A stretch of 64,000 bases of DNA from Spongiimicrobium salis (GCF_043678055.1 NZ_JBHEQA010000001.1:620001-684000); one strand, 5' to 3'; positions 51,998-60,937 are shown, numbered from the stretch's first letter. Notes: a model not told the origin generated them from the letters alone. Made by a program: numbers and translations.

Positions 51998-52690
51998 ATG
52001 AAAAAGACAACTGACAAATTAAAAGATAGGAATAAGCCCCGATCCTATGCACGAATTGGCTTTATAGACATCTATCTTGAAATTGCAATTGACGCCTGTG
52101 TCCAATACCTTAAGGACAAGCATGAGCACGATGTCATCGTTGCCGAAGGCGGGGAGCTTCATGAAGGATTTATGGTTTATGATCGCATGGAGGAATATCT
52201 TGCTTGTGGTGATCGTATGACCAAAGAAGTAATAAAGACCCTAACATTTTTAGCTACGTTTTTGGAATCTTACATCAATGATCTATCGGGTATTGTCTTA
52301 GGAGATCAATATTCAAGAAAGCACTTGGACAAACTGGATTTAGTTAGTAAATGGATGATCATTCCCAGATTGATTACAGGTAAAGAACTAGATAAAAGCA
52401 AATCGTACTATGGAAAACTGAAACAATTGGTGAGCTGGAGAAACCAGTTGGTGCATCCCAAATCTTCTAATTTAAGCAATCATCTCAAAAGTTTGAACAC
52501 GCCCACATTTAAACCTATACGAGCCATTTATGAAATCGTTGATGTTTTGGATGTTTTTGCGATGTTAGAGGATTTATTCCAAGACCTGGACCGAATTGAT
52601 AAAAATGGTGGACATACCTATCGCATAAAAAGCGGAATTGCCCGTATTCGGCGACAAAGAGCATTACATTCAAAGGAAGGAACCCAATAA
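51998..52690 (+). CDS. HEPN-like helical protein of unknown function
   Basis: The 230-residue cytoplasmic protein is almost all helix. The stretch SWRNQLVHPKS (Arg148 to His153, an R-x4-H motif with Asn after Arg) matches the HEPN nuclease signature, followed by a polar tail rich in arginine (RIRRQRALHSKEG). Other HEPN proteins are RNases or toxins; nothing in the sequence shows a partner antitoxin of MNT type. It is followed 8 nt later by a GNAT acetyltransferase, so both are co-transcribed. The HEPN call rests on this motif and helicity only. Confidence 0.6.
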   Translation: MKKTTDKLKDRNKPRSYARIGFIDIYLEIAIDACVQYLKDKHEHDVIVAEGGELHEGFMVYDRMEEYLACGDRMTKEVIKTLTFLATFLESYINDLSGIVLGDQYSRKHLDKLDLVSKWMIIPRLITGKELDKSKSYYGKLKQLVSWRNQLVHPKSSNLSNHLKSLNTPTFKPIRAIYEIVDVLDVFAMLEDLFQDLDRIDKNGGHTYRIKSGIARIRRQRALHSKEGTQ

Positions 52691-52698
52691 ATAGAAAC

Positions 52699-53220
52699 AT
52701 GACATACTCTTTTGATATACGGGAAATGCAGCCCCAGGATATTCCGCATATTGTTTCCTACTGGAATACGATGACCCATGAACAACTAGAAAGCATGGGG
52801 GTTCCCAAAGAAGCTTTAGAACGGTATATACACTTAGGTCCTTTCCTCAAAAAGCAACTACAATTGCCTTACTCAAAAAAGGAAGCGCTATTTATGATCG
52901 GGCTCTTGGACAAGGAACCTTATGGACATTGCTACGTTAATAGTATTGAATTTGGGGAAGAGGCGCATATGCATTTGCATGTATGGAACTCGGATCGCAG
53001 GCAAAAAGGCCTGGGAAGAGAAATGGTACAACGAGCTATTCCCCATTTCTTTAAAAAACTACAGTTAAAGATTTTGATATGCGAACCCTATGCATTGAAC
53101 CCTGCTCCCAACAAGACTTTAGATCGCTTGGGATTTGAATTTAAAAAAGGCTACAAGAACACTCCTTCTGGATGGAATTTTGAATTGCAGTTGAATCGTT
53201 GGGAACTCAAAAAAGAGTAG
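52699..53220 (+). CDS. GNAT-family N-acetyltransferase
   Basis: The 173-residue enzyme shows the acetyl-CoA loop RRQKGLGREM (residues 100-109; R/Q-x-x-G-x-G/A) after a beta strand HMHLHVWN and before a helix, the GNAT core. The C-terminal motif (NKTLDRLGFEFKKGYKNTPS) is a typical GNAT end. Substrate unknown. It lies 8 nt after the HEPN-like gene, a combination that I do not know as a defined system. Confidence 0.85.
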   Translation: MTYSFDIREMQPQDIPHIVSYWNTMTHEQLESMGVPKEALERYIHLGPFLKKQLQLPYSKKEALFMIGLLDKEPYGHCYVNSIEFGEEAHMHLHVWNSDRRQKGLGREMVQRAIPHFFKKLQLKILICEPYALNPAPNKTLDRLGFEFKKGYKNTPSGWNFELQLNRWELKKE

Positions 53221-53260
53221 GCAATGGAGTTTATTAGTAAACCTTGACCATTTTTATTAT

Positions 53261-53291
53261 AAAAAAAGGCAATCTGTTTCCAGATTGCCTT
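53261..53291 (-). terminator. Terminator of katG
   Basis: AAGGCAATCTG (53266-53276) pairs with CAGATTGCCTT (53281-53291) across TTTC: an 11-bp stem. On the minus strand it is followed by seven U (53267-53261), so it ends katG; on the plus strand the tail is weak but may still help stop the GNAT transcript. Confidence 0.87.
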
Positions 53292-53314
53292 ATCTTATCA
53301 TATAACGTTAGCTA

Positions 53315-55531
53315 TTAAGCTACATCAAAACGATCAAGGTTCATTACCTTGGTCCAAGCAGCAACAAAATCGTTTACAAATTGCTCTTGAGCATCATCTG
53401 AACCATATACTTCGGCAATGGCTCTCAATTCTGTATTTGAACCGAAAATCAAATCAGCCCTAGTACCTGTCCATTGTACCGCTCCTGTTGCACGATTACG
53501 ACCTTCAAATACCGAATCGTCTTCTGAAGCTGAGCTCCAAGTGGTCGCAAAGTCCAAAAGATTTACAAAGAAATCGTTGGAAAGACTTCCCTCATTTGCT
53601 GTAAACACACCATGTTTGGAACCATCATAATTGGCCCCTATAACACGAAGACCTCCAACCAAGACCGTCATCTCCGGAATAGAAAGGGTTAACAACTGCG
53701 CGCGATCGATCAATAATTCTTCTGCAGCAGCAATTTCACCATTTCGGATATAGTTTCTAAATCCATCGGCACGTGGTTCCAAATGCATAAAGGACTGTAT
53801 GTCTGTTTGCTCTTGAGAAGCATCTCCACGCCCTGGTGTAAATGGTACACTAATGGTGTGACCCGCATTCTTAGCAGCTAGCTCAACACCTACAGATCCT
53901 CCAAGTACAATTAAATCTGCAATAGAGACTTCCTTACCAGAGGTACTGTTGAATTCTTCTTGAATTCTTCCCAAAGTATCCAATACTTTTGCTAATTGCG
54001 CAGGGTTATTTACTGCCCAATCTTTTTGAGGTGCCAAACGAATACGTCCTCCATTGGCTCCACCTCGCTTATCCGATCCACGGAAGGTAGAAGCAGAAGC
54101 CCAAGCCGTAGATACCAATTCGGAAATACTCAAGCCGGACGCTGCTATATTATTTTTTAACCCTGTAATATCCGCATCATTCACAGAAGCACTGGTTCCT
54201 GCAGGAATAGGATCTTGCCAAACCAATTCCTCTTTAGGAACTTCTGGACCTAAGTAACGAGAGATAGGTCCCATATCACGGTGTGTCAACTTAAACCAAG
54301 CCCTTGCAAATGCATCCTCAAAAGCTTTGTGATCGGCATGGAAACGTTTTGAAATTTCCAAATATGCCGGATCCATTTTCAAAGCCATATCAGCAGTGGT
54401 CATCATTAAAGCTTGTGTCTGTGAAGCATCACCAGCCTTAGGAGCCATTTTTGCTTGAGAAGCTGCAGTAGGCGTCCATTGATGTGCTCCAGCAGGACTT
54501 TTCGTCAATTCCCAATCATAATTAAGCAATACATCAAAATATTCATTGTCCCAACGTGTTGGATTTGGCGTCCAGGCTCCTTCAATACCACTAGTAATGG
54601 CATCGTCCAATACTCCTGTACCAAAGGTATTTTTCCAACCTGTGCTCATTTCTTCGATCGGTGCACCATGTGGTTCTGCACCTACGTACTTATCAGGATC
54701 GGCAGCTCCGTGAGCTTTTCCAAATGTATGTCCACCAGCAACTAAGGCTACGGTCTCTTCATCGTCCATGGCCATACGACCAAACGTTTCTCTAATATCA
54801 TGACCAGAACCTACTGGATCTGGATTACCGCTAGGTCCTTCAGGATTCACATAGATCAACCCCATATGGACCGCACCTAAAAATCCTTTTAATTCTCTTT
54901 CGTTTTCATAACGCTCATCTTCTCCCAACCAAACATTTTCATAACCCCAGTTGATATCTTGTTCCGGTTCCCAAACGTCTTCACGTCCGCCGGCAAAACC
55001 AAAAGTTTCAAAGCCCATAGATTCCAAGGCACAGTTTCCTGCTAGGATCAATAAATCTGCCCAAGAAAGGTTTCTTCCATATTTCTTTTTGATCGGCCAT
55101 AATAACAAGCGTGCTTTATCTAAGTTTCCGTTATCTGGCCAACTGTTCAAGGGTGCAAATCGCTGCGACCCTGAACTAGCACCTCCACGTCCATCACCAA
55201 CACGATACGTACCTGCACTATGCCATGCCATACGAATCATAAATGGACCGTAGTGACCATAATCTGCCGGCCACCAATCTTGAGATTCTGTCATTAAATC
55301 AATGACTTCTTGCTTTAACGTTGGAAAGTCAATACTGTTAAATGCTGCAGCATAATTGAAATCTTTTCCCATAGGATCGGATTTCTCTGCATTCTGACGC
55401 AAAATGTTCAGTTTCAATTCGTTTGGCCACCAGTCGCGATTTGTTGTACCACTACCAGCGGTGGTTGGTTGCGCACCACCCATAAATGGGCATTTGCTGA
55501 TGTCCCCGTTCATGTGATTGTTGTTCTCCAT
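53315..55531 (-). CDS. katG: Catalase-peroxidase
   Basis: The 738-residue haem enzyme removes hydrogen peroxide by catalase and peroxidase routes. Both KatG halves are present. The distal pocket is Arg100, Trp103 and His104 in IRMAWHSAGTYRVGDGRGGA; the proximal histidine lies in TVALVAGGHTFGKAHGAADP. The tyrosine of the Met-Tyr-Trp adduct lies in MGLIYVNPEGPSG. No signal peptide, so it is cytoplasmic. It has a good promoter 34 nt upstream of its ATG and its own terminator, so it is a single-gene unit. Confidence 0.97.
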   Translation of the reverse strand: MENNNHMNGDISKCPFMGGAQPTTAGSGTTNRDWWPNELKLNILRQNAEKSDPMGKDFNYAAAFNSIDFPTLKQEVIDLMTESQDWWPADYGHYGPFMIRMAWHSAGTYRVGDGRGGASSGSQRFAPLNSWPDNGNLDKARLLLWPIKKKYGRNLSWADLLILAGNCALESMGFETFGFAGGREDVWEPEQDINWGYENVWLGEDERYENERELKGFLGAVHMGLIYVNPEGPSGNPDPVGSGHDIRETFGRMAMDDEETVALVAGGHTFGKAHGAADPDKYVGAEPHGAPIEEMSTGWKNTFGTGVLDDAITSGIEGAWTPNPTRWDNEYFDVLLNYDWELTKSPAGAHQWTPTAASQAKMAPKAGDASQTQALMMTTADMALKMDPAYLEISKRFHADHKAFEDAFARAWFKLTHRDMGPISRYLGPEVPKEELVWQDPIPAGTSASVNDADITGLKNNIAASGLSISELVSTAWASASTFRGSDKRGGANGGRIRLAPQKDWAVNNPAQLAKVLDTLGRIQEEFNSTSGKEVSIADLIVLGGSVGVELAAKNAGHTISVPFTPGRGDASQEQTDIQSFMHLEPRADGFRNYIRNGEIAAAEELLIDRAQLLTLSIPEMTVLVGGLRVIGANYDGSKHGVFTANEGSLSNDFFVNLLDFATTWSSASEDDSVFEGRNRATGAVQWTGTRADLIFGSNTELRAIAEVYGSDDAQEQFVNDFVAAWTKVMNLDRFDVA

Positions 55532-55565
55532 AGTATTATAATTGTTTTTATGCCTTCAATAGTCG

Positions 55566-55598
55566 CAAATTTACCCAATAGTTCCCCTGCTTACAATA
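55566..55598 (-). promoter_or_regulatory. Promoter of katG, Bacteroidota type
   Basis: On the minus strand TATTG (55598-55594), 20 nt, TAAATTTG (55573-55566) matches the Bacteroidota promoter (TTG plus TAnnTTTG). It ends 34 nt before the ATG. No OxyR site was identified. Confidence 0.7.
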
Positions 55599-55765
55599 GT
55601 TCCTCATTTAATTATGCAACCGTAGTATAAACAAAATCTATAGTTTAAATCTAAAATCATAGATTAACGATATACTCTAGTCTTGTTAAAAAAAAAATCG
55701 ACTTAAGATAGCATCCGATCAATTGATCGTCAACGGTAAATTTCCAACCTTTACAAGATTGTCGA

Positions 55766-57397
55766 TCACAGGTCAATATCCCTTACACTTTCAATCCTAT
55801 TTCGGTCTAAAAAAGCATCAATAGTTTCAAAATGTTCTATGACCCGTTGTTCCTTGAACTCAAACACTTTTTGCGCTAGGCCCTGTAAAAAATCCCTATC
55901 GTGCGAAACCAAAACGAGTGTCCCATCAAAAGATAGGAGCGCTTCTTTCAGCACATCTTTTGATTTTAAATCCAGATGGTTAGTAGGCTCATCAAGAATA
56001 AGTAGATTTACGGGTTCCAAAAGCAGTTTCACCATGGCCAAACGTGTTTTTTCGCCTCCTGATAACACGCTTACTTTTTTTTCCACATCGTCTCCCCCGA
56101 ACATAAAACGCCCTAAAATGTTTTTTATCTGTGTACGCACATCGCCTTTGGCCACTTCATCCACGGTTTGAAAAATGGTCAAATCCGGATCCAATAAAGC
56201 TGCCTGATTCTGCGCAAAATACCCTACTTTGACATTATGTCCCAAAGTACAGGTTCCTTCTACATCGATTTCTCCTAAAATAGATTTGATCATCGTAGAT
56301 TTCCCTTCGCCATTGCGTCCCACAAAACAGACCTTCTCCCCTCTTGCTATGGACATATTAGCATTGCTAAATACGATATGTTCTCCATAAGATTTTTTCA
56401 AATCTTTTACCGTCACCGGATAATCCCCAGAACGTTGCGCTGGAGGGAAACGAAGTTTTAAGGACGAAGTATCTATTTCATCCACTTCAATACGCTCTAA
56501 TTTCTCTAGCATACGCTCTCTGGAATTTACTTGATTGGTTTTGGAATAGGTCCCTTTAAATCGTTCAATAAAAGACATGGTATCTGCAATGAACTTCTGT
56601 TGCTCTTGGTATGCTTTTAATTGATGCGCCCTGCGTTCTTCGCGCAATTGAAGATAATGTGAATAATTTGCCTTATAATCGTATATACGTCCCATGGCCA
56701 CTTCAATGGTCCTATTGGTAATGGCATCGATAAAGGCTCGATCGTGGGAAATCACCATCACTGCCTTGGCCTTATTCACCAAAAAATCTTCCAGCCACAC
56801 CACGGATTCAATATCAATATGGTTTGTAGGTTCATCCAACAAGATCAGATCTGGCTTTTGAAGTAGTATTTTAGCCAATTCAATACGCATACGCCAACCT
56901 CCACTAAACGCATTGGTCTGACGATTAAAGTCACTTCGCTTAAAACCAAGGCCCCTAAGTGCCTTTTCTACTTCAGCATCGTAATTTACTTCCTCCAAGG
57001 CATAGTATTTCTCCCCTAACTCGGACACTTGCTCAATGATTTTCATATAGGCATCGGATTCATAGTCCGTACGAGTTTCCAGCGCTTGGTTCAAGCGATT
57101 CATTTCATCGCGCATCTCAAAGACATGGGCAAAGGCTTTTGCCGCTTCCTCGAATACCGTACAATCATCTTCGGTTAATAAATGCTGCGGCAGGTAGGCA
57201 ATCACCGTATCTTTTGGTCGGCTAACATGCCCCTTATTGGCCTTTTGTACTCCGGCCACAATTTTCATTAGGGTCGATTTCCCTGCCCCATTTTTACCCA
57301 TTAAGGCAATCTTATCATTTTCATTGATTACAAAGGATACTTTACTGAACAATGTTTGTCCACTAAAACCTACTTCCAATCCGTCTACTGAAATCAT
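55766..57397 (-). CDS. ABC-F family ATPase
   Basis: The protein has 543 residues from the ATG at 57397 (MISVDGLEVGFSGQTLFSKV); the frame continues to 57499, but that 34-residue extension has no ABC-F character. There are two ABC domains, each with Walker A (GKNGAGKSTLMK; GRNGEGKSTMIK), signature (FSGGWRMRIELA; LSGGEKTRLAMV) and Walker B (LILLDEPTNHID; LLILDEPTNHLD), joined by an arginine-rich linker (RFKGTYSKTNQVNSRERMLE). There are no membrane segments. ABC-F proteins act on the ribosome, some as resistance factors; the linker does not settle which. Confidence 0.93.
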   Translation of the reverse strand: MISVDGLEVGFSGQTLFSKVSFVINENDKIALMGKNGAGKSTLMKIVAGVQKANKGHVSRPKDTVIAYLPQHLLTEDDCTVFEEAAKAFAHVFEMRDEMNRLNQALETRTDYESDAYMKIIEQVSELGEKYYALEEVNYDAEVEKALRGLGFKRSDFNRQTNAFSGGWRMRIELAKILLQKPDLILLDEPTNHIDIESVVWLEDFLVNKAKAVMVISHDRAFIDAITNRTIEVAMGRIYDYKANYSHYLQLREERRAHQLKAYQEQQKFIADTMSFIERFKGTYSKTNQVNSRERMLEKLERIEVDEIDTSSLKLRFPPAQRSGDYPVTVKDLKKSYGEHIVFSNANMSIARGEKVCFVGRNGEGKSTMIKSILGEIDVEGTCTLGHNVKVGYFAQNQAALLDPDLTIFQTVDEVAKGDVRTQIKNILGRFMFGGDDVEKKVSVLSGGEKTRLAMVKLLLEPVNLLILDEPTNHLDLKSKDVLKEALLSFDGTLVLVSHDRDFLQGLAQKVFEFKEQRVIEHFETIDAFLDRNRIESVRDIDL

Positions 57398-57424
57398 CGC
57401 TATTTCTTCTTTCTTTGCTGGCCG

Positions 57425-57432
57425 CAAAACTA
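57425..57432 (-). promoter_or_regulatory. Candidate -7 element of the ABC-F gene
   Basis: TAGTTTTG on the minus strand (57432-57425) matches TAnnTTTG 27 nt before the ATG. The -33 region is T-rich (TTTT at 17 nt), so this is only a partial match. Confidence 0.35.
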
Positions 57433-57600
57433 CTAAAATCGTTGGTGGAAAAATCAGGAAAACTGCAAAATATTGTAAGGACGTCAGGTCGTTATCCATT
57501 TTTTAAAATTCTACCCCAGAAAAGGCAGTACAGCACAAAGCTATTGGTATCTTATGTCATAAAACAGTATCTTGTGCAAAGACCAACTAGACCAAATCAT

Positions 57601-58227
57601 ATGCTTCCCACCTTCGTATACGATAAAAATAGAATAGCCGCATTTTGTGATGCCGTTTTTTCTATTGCCATGACCTTGCTGATTCTGGAGATAGAAGTGC
57701 CAAGCAGTGAAACGCTGAATACTATGGAGTTCTCATCAATTCTTTCCAATCGCATTCCGAGTTTCATTGGGTTTTTGGTAAGCTTTCTCGTCATTGCACT
57801 CTATTGGATGTCGCACTTACGCATCTACAAATTTGTTACCACCATGAGTGAACGATTGGTATGGCTCAATATTTTCCTTTTACTTTTTGTGGTATTCATT
57901 CCTTTTTCCACAGCCATTTATGTCGGTGATTTTTATGGTACGGCACCTTTTGTTTTTTACTGCCTCAATCTGGTGTTTTTAGGAAGTTTCAACTACCTCA
58001 TCATAAGAGCCATTGTTCAAAAAGAAATGGGGAATAATGGTTTGGATAAAATCACCGGAGCTTTATTAAAGTTTAGAGCATTGAATGCCGTATTCGTATG
58101 GGGATTTGCTGCTGTGTTGGCTCCTTTTGCGCCAAATATGGCCCGGATGGCATTTATTTTGATTTTTATTTTTCAATTCTTTGGCAATCGTTACTTCAAG
58201 AAAAAGATAAAAACAGCACAGCTGTAA
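57601..58227 (+). CDS. TMEM175-like potassium channel family protein
   Basis: The protein has 208 residues from the ATG at 57601 (MLPTFVYDKNRIAAFCDAVF); the frame goes back to a TTG at 57415 but overlaps the divergent ABC-F promoter. There are six hydrophobic segments. The first has the family motif in the form RIAAFCDAVFSIAMTLLILE, with FCD in place of the usual FSD. Prokaryotic TMEM175 proteins are tetrameric potassium channels. A Bacteroidota-like promoter (TTGG, 20 nt, TATCTTGT) lies upstream. Ion selectivity is not shown by the sequence. Confidence 0.82.
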   Translation: MLPTFVYDKNRIAAFCDAVFSIAMTLLILEIEVPSSETLNTMEFSSILSNRIPSFIGFLVSFLVIALYWMSHLRIYKFVTTMSERLVWLNIFLLLFVVFIPFSTAIYVGDFYGTAPFVFYCLNLVFLGSFNYLIIRAIVQKEMGNNGLDKITGALLKFRALNAVFVWGFAAVLAPFAPNMARMAFILIFIFQFFGNRYFKKKIKTAQL

Positions 58228-58287
58228 CATTGTAGGGCAAGGCTAGACCTATAGGGCGTCAATGTACACCAAACCAAGAATTACGCC

Positions 58288-58869
58288 ATGATCACATATC
58301 TTAAAAGTATCTCTAAAGCCCAGTATTGGGATTATTTTATTCTTGTAAGTAGGTTTCTGCTTGGTTTTGTATTCCTGAGTTATGGCTATGGCAAATTAAC
58401 CGATGGACAATTTGGTATCACTCCTGAAGAATTGGCCACTCCCGTGCAAGATTTGAGCTTTTTTAAACTTTCTTGGTATTTGTTTGACCAGCAACCCTTT
58501 AAAGCCTTCGTTGGAATCTCCCAACTTGTATGCGGCCTACTATTGATGGTGAATAGAACTGCCCTTGTTGGAGCTTTTCTTTTTCTCCCTATAGTGAGTA
58601 CTATTTTAATTATAGACATGACCTTTATGCCCAAGGCCATGGCCTATGCTTTTACCTGGCGCCTTTCTTTCTATATACTTTTGGATTTTCTAATTTTATG
58701 GCATTACAAGGATAAAATGGCCCTGATAGGGAATGCCGTTTGGAATAATGTGAACACCAAGTTTAGATTTCCGTTGTGGGCTTACCTTATATTACCGGTA
58801 ATGGCATTAGCTTTAGAGTTTTTCGGGGCGCTTCCGGGGGCTTTATTACGTCTTCTTTTTGGATTCTAA
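58288..58869 (+). CDS. DoxX-like membrane protein
   Basis: The 193-residue protein has four or five hydrophobic segments. VSRFLLGFVFLSYGYGKLTD at the start, GISQLVCGLLLMVNRTALVG in the middle and LPIVSTILIIDMTFM resemble the DoxX superfamily, though not strongly. Function unknown. It is 60 nt after the TMEM175-like gene in the same direction and 146 nt before the GbsR-type regulator. Confidence 0.65.
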   Translation: MITYLKSISKAQYWDYFILVSRFLLGFVFLSYGYGKLTDGQFGITPEELATPVQDLSFFKLSWYLFDQQPFKAFVGISQLVCGLLLMVNRTALVGAFLFLPIVSTILIIDMTFMPKAMAYAFTWRLSFYILLDFLILWHYKDKMALIGNAVWNNVNTKFRFPLWAYLILPVMALALEFFGALPGALLRLLFGF

Positions 58870-58967
58870 CAAAGTCCTGCCTTAGGCATATCGTCCTTCA
58901 TATTGTCAATACATATTAGCTGTCATTTTTCGAGTATATTGGTATTTCATCTAAAAATTAAAAAATA

Positions 58968-58991
58968 AACTTTCAATAATTACTGAAAGTT
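58968..58991 (+). promoter_or_regulatory. Candidate GbsR/MarR operator 1 (upstream of the regulator)
   Basis: AACTTTC (58968-58974), 10 nt, GAAAGTT (58985-58991) is a perfect inverted repeat. The same arms at the same spacing occur at 59534-59557 in front of the next unit. It lies just before the TATATTTG element of the regulator gene, so binding would block its own promoter. Confidence 0.6.
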
Positions 58992-59003
58992 CAGAAATAT
59001 TAA

Positions 59004-59011
59004 TATATTTG
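59004..59011 (+). promoter_or_regulatory. Candidate -7 element of the GbsR-type regulator
   Basis: TATATTTG (59004-59011) matches TAnnTTTG and ends only 4 nt before the ATG at 59016, so the start of transcription would coincide with the start codon (leaderless mRNA). The -33 position overlaps the operator palindrome. Confidence 0.45.
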
Positions 59012-59015
59012 CTTT

Positions 59016-59519
59016 ATGGAGTTCAAGGAGGCAAAAGAGAAATTTATAGGAACCTGGGGAAGTTTAGGCACATTGTGGGGCATTAATAAGGCCATGGCGC
59101 AAATACAAGCATTACTTTTTGTTACTCCAGCCTCACTATCCATGGAAGAAATCATGGAAGAACTTAAAATTTCAAGAGGAAACACCAGCACCAATTTAAG
59201 GCAATTGATCGATTGGGGCATTGTTTCCAAAGAAATCAGGATGGGTGAACGGAAAGAGTATTTCTCCACAGAAAAAGATGTACAGGAATTGGCGCGTATT
59301 ATTGCAAAAGAACGCAGTAGAAGGGAAATACAGCCGGTTATAAAAACCTTAAAGGAAGTATCCAGCATAAAACACGATGGTAGTAAAGAGGCTCTGGAAC
59401 TCATTACACAGACCAAAGCCCTGCACGACTTGGCGCAAACGGCGGACAGTATGTTGCACAAGATGGTCAATAGGGAGCAAAACTGGCTTACGAAATCTAT
59501 TCTAAAATTTATGAAGTAA
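59016..59519 (+). CDS. GbsR/MarR-family transcriptional regulator
   Basis: The 167-residue protein has a winged helix: TPASLSMEEIMEELKISRGN and TSTNLRQLIDWGIVSKEIRM, with the wing GERKEYFSTEKD. The start MEFKEAKEKFIGTWGSLGTL is the GbsR-branch N-terminus. The C-terminal helices (ELARIIAKERSRREIQPVIK) would dimerise. Palindromes of the same form lie just upstream and 14 nt after its stop, in front of the membrane protein at 59572. It probably controls itself and the two following genes. Confidence 0.85.
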   Translation: MEFKEAKEKFIGTWGSLGTLWGINKAMAQIQALLFVTPASLSMEEIMEELKISRGNTSTNLRQLIDWGIVSKEIRMGERKEYFSTEKDVQELARIIAKERSRREIQPVIKTLKEVSSIKHDGSKEALELITQTKALHDLAQTADSMLHKMVNREQNWLTKSILKFMK

Positions 59520-59533
59520 AAAAATTTATTCTA

Positions 59534-59557
59534 TACTTTCAATATTTTCTGAAACTT
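59534..59557 (+). promoter_or_regulatory. Candidate GbsR/MarR operator 2 (upstream of the 59572 unit)
   Basis: TACTTTC (59534-59540), 10 nt, GAAACTT (59551-59557) is near-palindromic and matches operator 1 in the core ACTTTCAATA and CTGAAA at identical spacing. It lies 14 nt before the ATG at 59572. Its position between the regulator and the next genes is what is expected for a local regulon. Confidence 0.6.
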
Positions 59558-59571
59558 TAAAACTAAAAATA

Positions 59572-60009
59572 ATGACACTACACATCCTTCATTATCTTAT
59601 CATCATTGGGGGTCTTGGTCAAATCTTTACCGCTCTGATCTATCCCTATATAAGACACCATGTTTTTGACTGGTATACCGATGTAAAACAACTAAAACCA
59701 TTAAACCAGGAGATTGCAAAGACCTATGGAAGGTATATTCAAGGGTTAAATTTCTCCTTTGGTATCATCGCCTTAACATTGACGGAAGAACTTCAAAACG
59801 GCAGTAAGCTTGCTTTGGCCATTAGCTTACTCATTGCTGCGTATTGGATAGGTAAAGTGCTTACGCAAATTGCCTATTACCCCATGTACGACATTCCACA
59901 AAAAACCTTATTTAAAGTGGGCAGCTATGGTATGAACTGCTTGTTCGTTCTCTTTATGGTGGTGTTCTCATGGCTTTTTGTACATAATTTAATGCTATTT
60001 ATACACTAA
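59572..60009 (+). CDS. Multi-pass membrane protein of unknown function
   Basis: The 145-residue protein has four hydrophobic segments (ILHYLIIIGGLGQIFTALIY, ISLLIAAYWIGKVLTQIAYY and others), without catalytic residues that I recognise. Its ATG is 14 nt downstream of the GbsR operator 2 and the next gene starts 10 nt after its stop, so the pair forms one unit under the regulator at 59016. Confidence 0.72.
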   Translation: MTLHILHYLIIIGGLGQIFTALIYPYIRHHVFDWYTDVKQLKPLNQEIAKTYGRYIQGLNFSFGIIALTLTEELQNGSKLALAISLLIAAYWIGKVLTQIAYYPMYDIPQKTLFKVGSYGMNCLFVLFMVVFSWLFVHNLMLFIH

Positions 60010-60019
60010 AATTGACGTT

Positions 60020-60937
60020 ATGAAAAAATTGGTCATCGCAGGAGGTAGCGGATTTTTAGGTCAGGCCTGTTCTCAACATTTTGCAACTATGTTTGAAAAA
60101 ATCATCGTTCTTACCCGTGGGGAAAGTCGTACCTCAAATAATTTGGATTACATGCATTGGGATGCCGAAAGCCTAGGACCATGGGCCTCTCATATTAATC
60201 ATTGTGATGTACTCCTCAATTTAACAGGAAAATCGGTAGATTGTAGGTATACACCAAAGAATAAGGTCACTATACTAAACTCTAGAGTGAACTCCACCAC
60301 TATTTTGGGAAAGGCTATAGCACTAGCCCAACATCCGCCAAAATTGTGGTTAAACTCCTCCACGGCTACCATTTACAGGCATTCCCTAGATCTTGAAATG
60401 TGCGAATCCCAAGGGGAAATTGGCCATGGATTCTCGGTTGAAGTAGCTAGGGCATGGGAAAAAGCCTTTTTCCAACACCCTACTCCCACAACAAGAAAAG
60501 TGGCCCTTAGAACCAGTATTGTTCTCGGACCACAGGGAGGGGCGTTCAAACCATTGAAAATGCTTGTACAGTGTGGTTTGGGAGGTCGCCAGGGACGCGG
60601 AAATCAAAAATTTAGTTGGATTCACTTAAAGGATTTCCTTCGTAGTCTGGAGTACATCATGGAACATGAAACCTTAGTAGGCCCCATTAATATTGTAGCG
60701 CCACAGATTACCACCAATACTGAACTTATGAAAACCTTCCGAAATGCATTGAAAAGACCTTGGGGAATTCCATTACCGGAATGGCTTCTTCACCTAGGCG
60801 CGAACATCATAGGAACTGAAACAGAGTTGGTTTTAAAAAGCAGGAATGTCATCCCCAAAATACTGTTAAATCATGGCTTCACCTACAACCATCCTACTTT
60901 AAAAAGTGCGATAAAAAACTGTCTTCATCGACTATAA
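60020..60937 (+). CDS. TIGR01777-type NAD(P)-dependent epimerase-like protein
   Basis: The 305-residue protein has an N-terminal Rossmann fold (VIAGGSGFLGQACSQHFATM) and the pattern LLNLTGKSVDCRYTPKNKVT, LWLNSSTATIYRHS, ARAWEKAFF, VALRTSIVLGPQGGAFKPLK and GGRQGRGNQKFSWIHLKDF, which are the TIGR01777 (SDR) family blocks. The C-terminal part has the DUF1731 look. Substrate unknown. It lies 10 nt after the membrane gene at 59572; the unit is plausibly controlled by the GbsR-type regulator. Confidence 0.88.
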   Translation: MKKLVIAGGSGFLGQACSQHFATMFEKIIVLTRGESRTSNNLDYMHWDAESLGPWASHINHCDVLLNLTGKSVDCRYTPKNKVTILNSRVNSTTILGKAIALAQHPPKLWLNSSTATIYRHSLDLEMCESQGEIGHGFSVEVARAWEKAFFQHPTPTTRKVALRTSIVLGPQGGAFKPLKMLVQCGLGGRQGRGNQKFSWIHLKDFLRSLEYIMEHETLVGPINIVAPQITTNTELMKTFRNALKRPWGIPLPEWLLHLGANIIGTETELVLKSRNVIPKILLNHGFTYNHPTLKSAIKNCLHRL

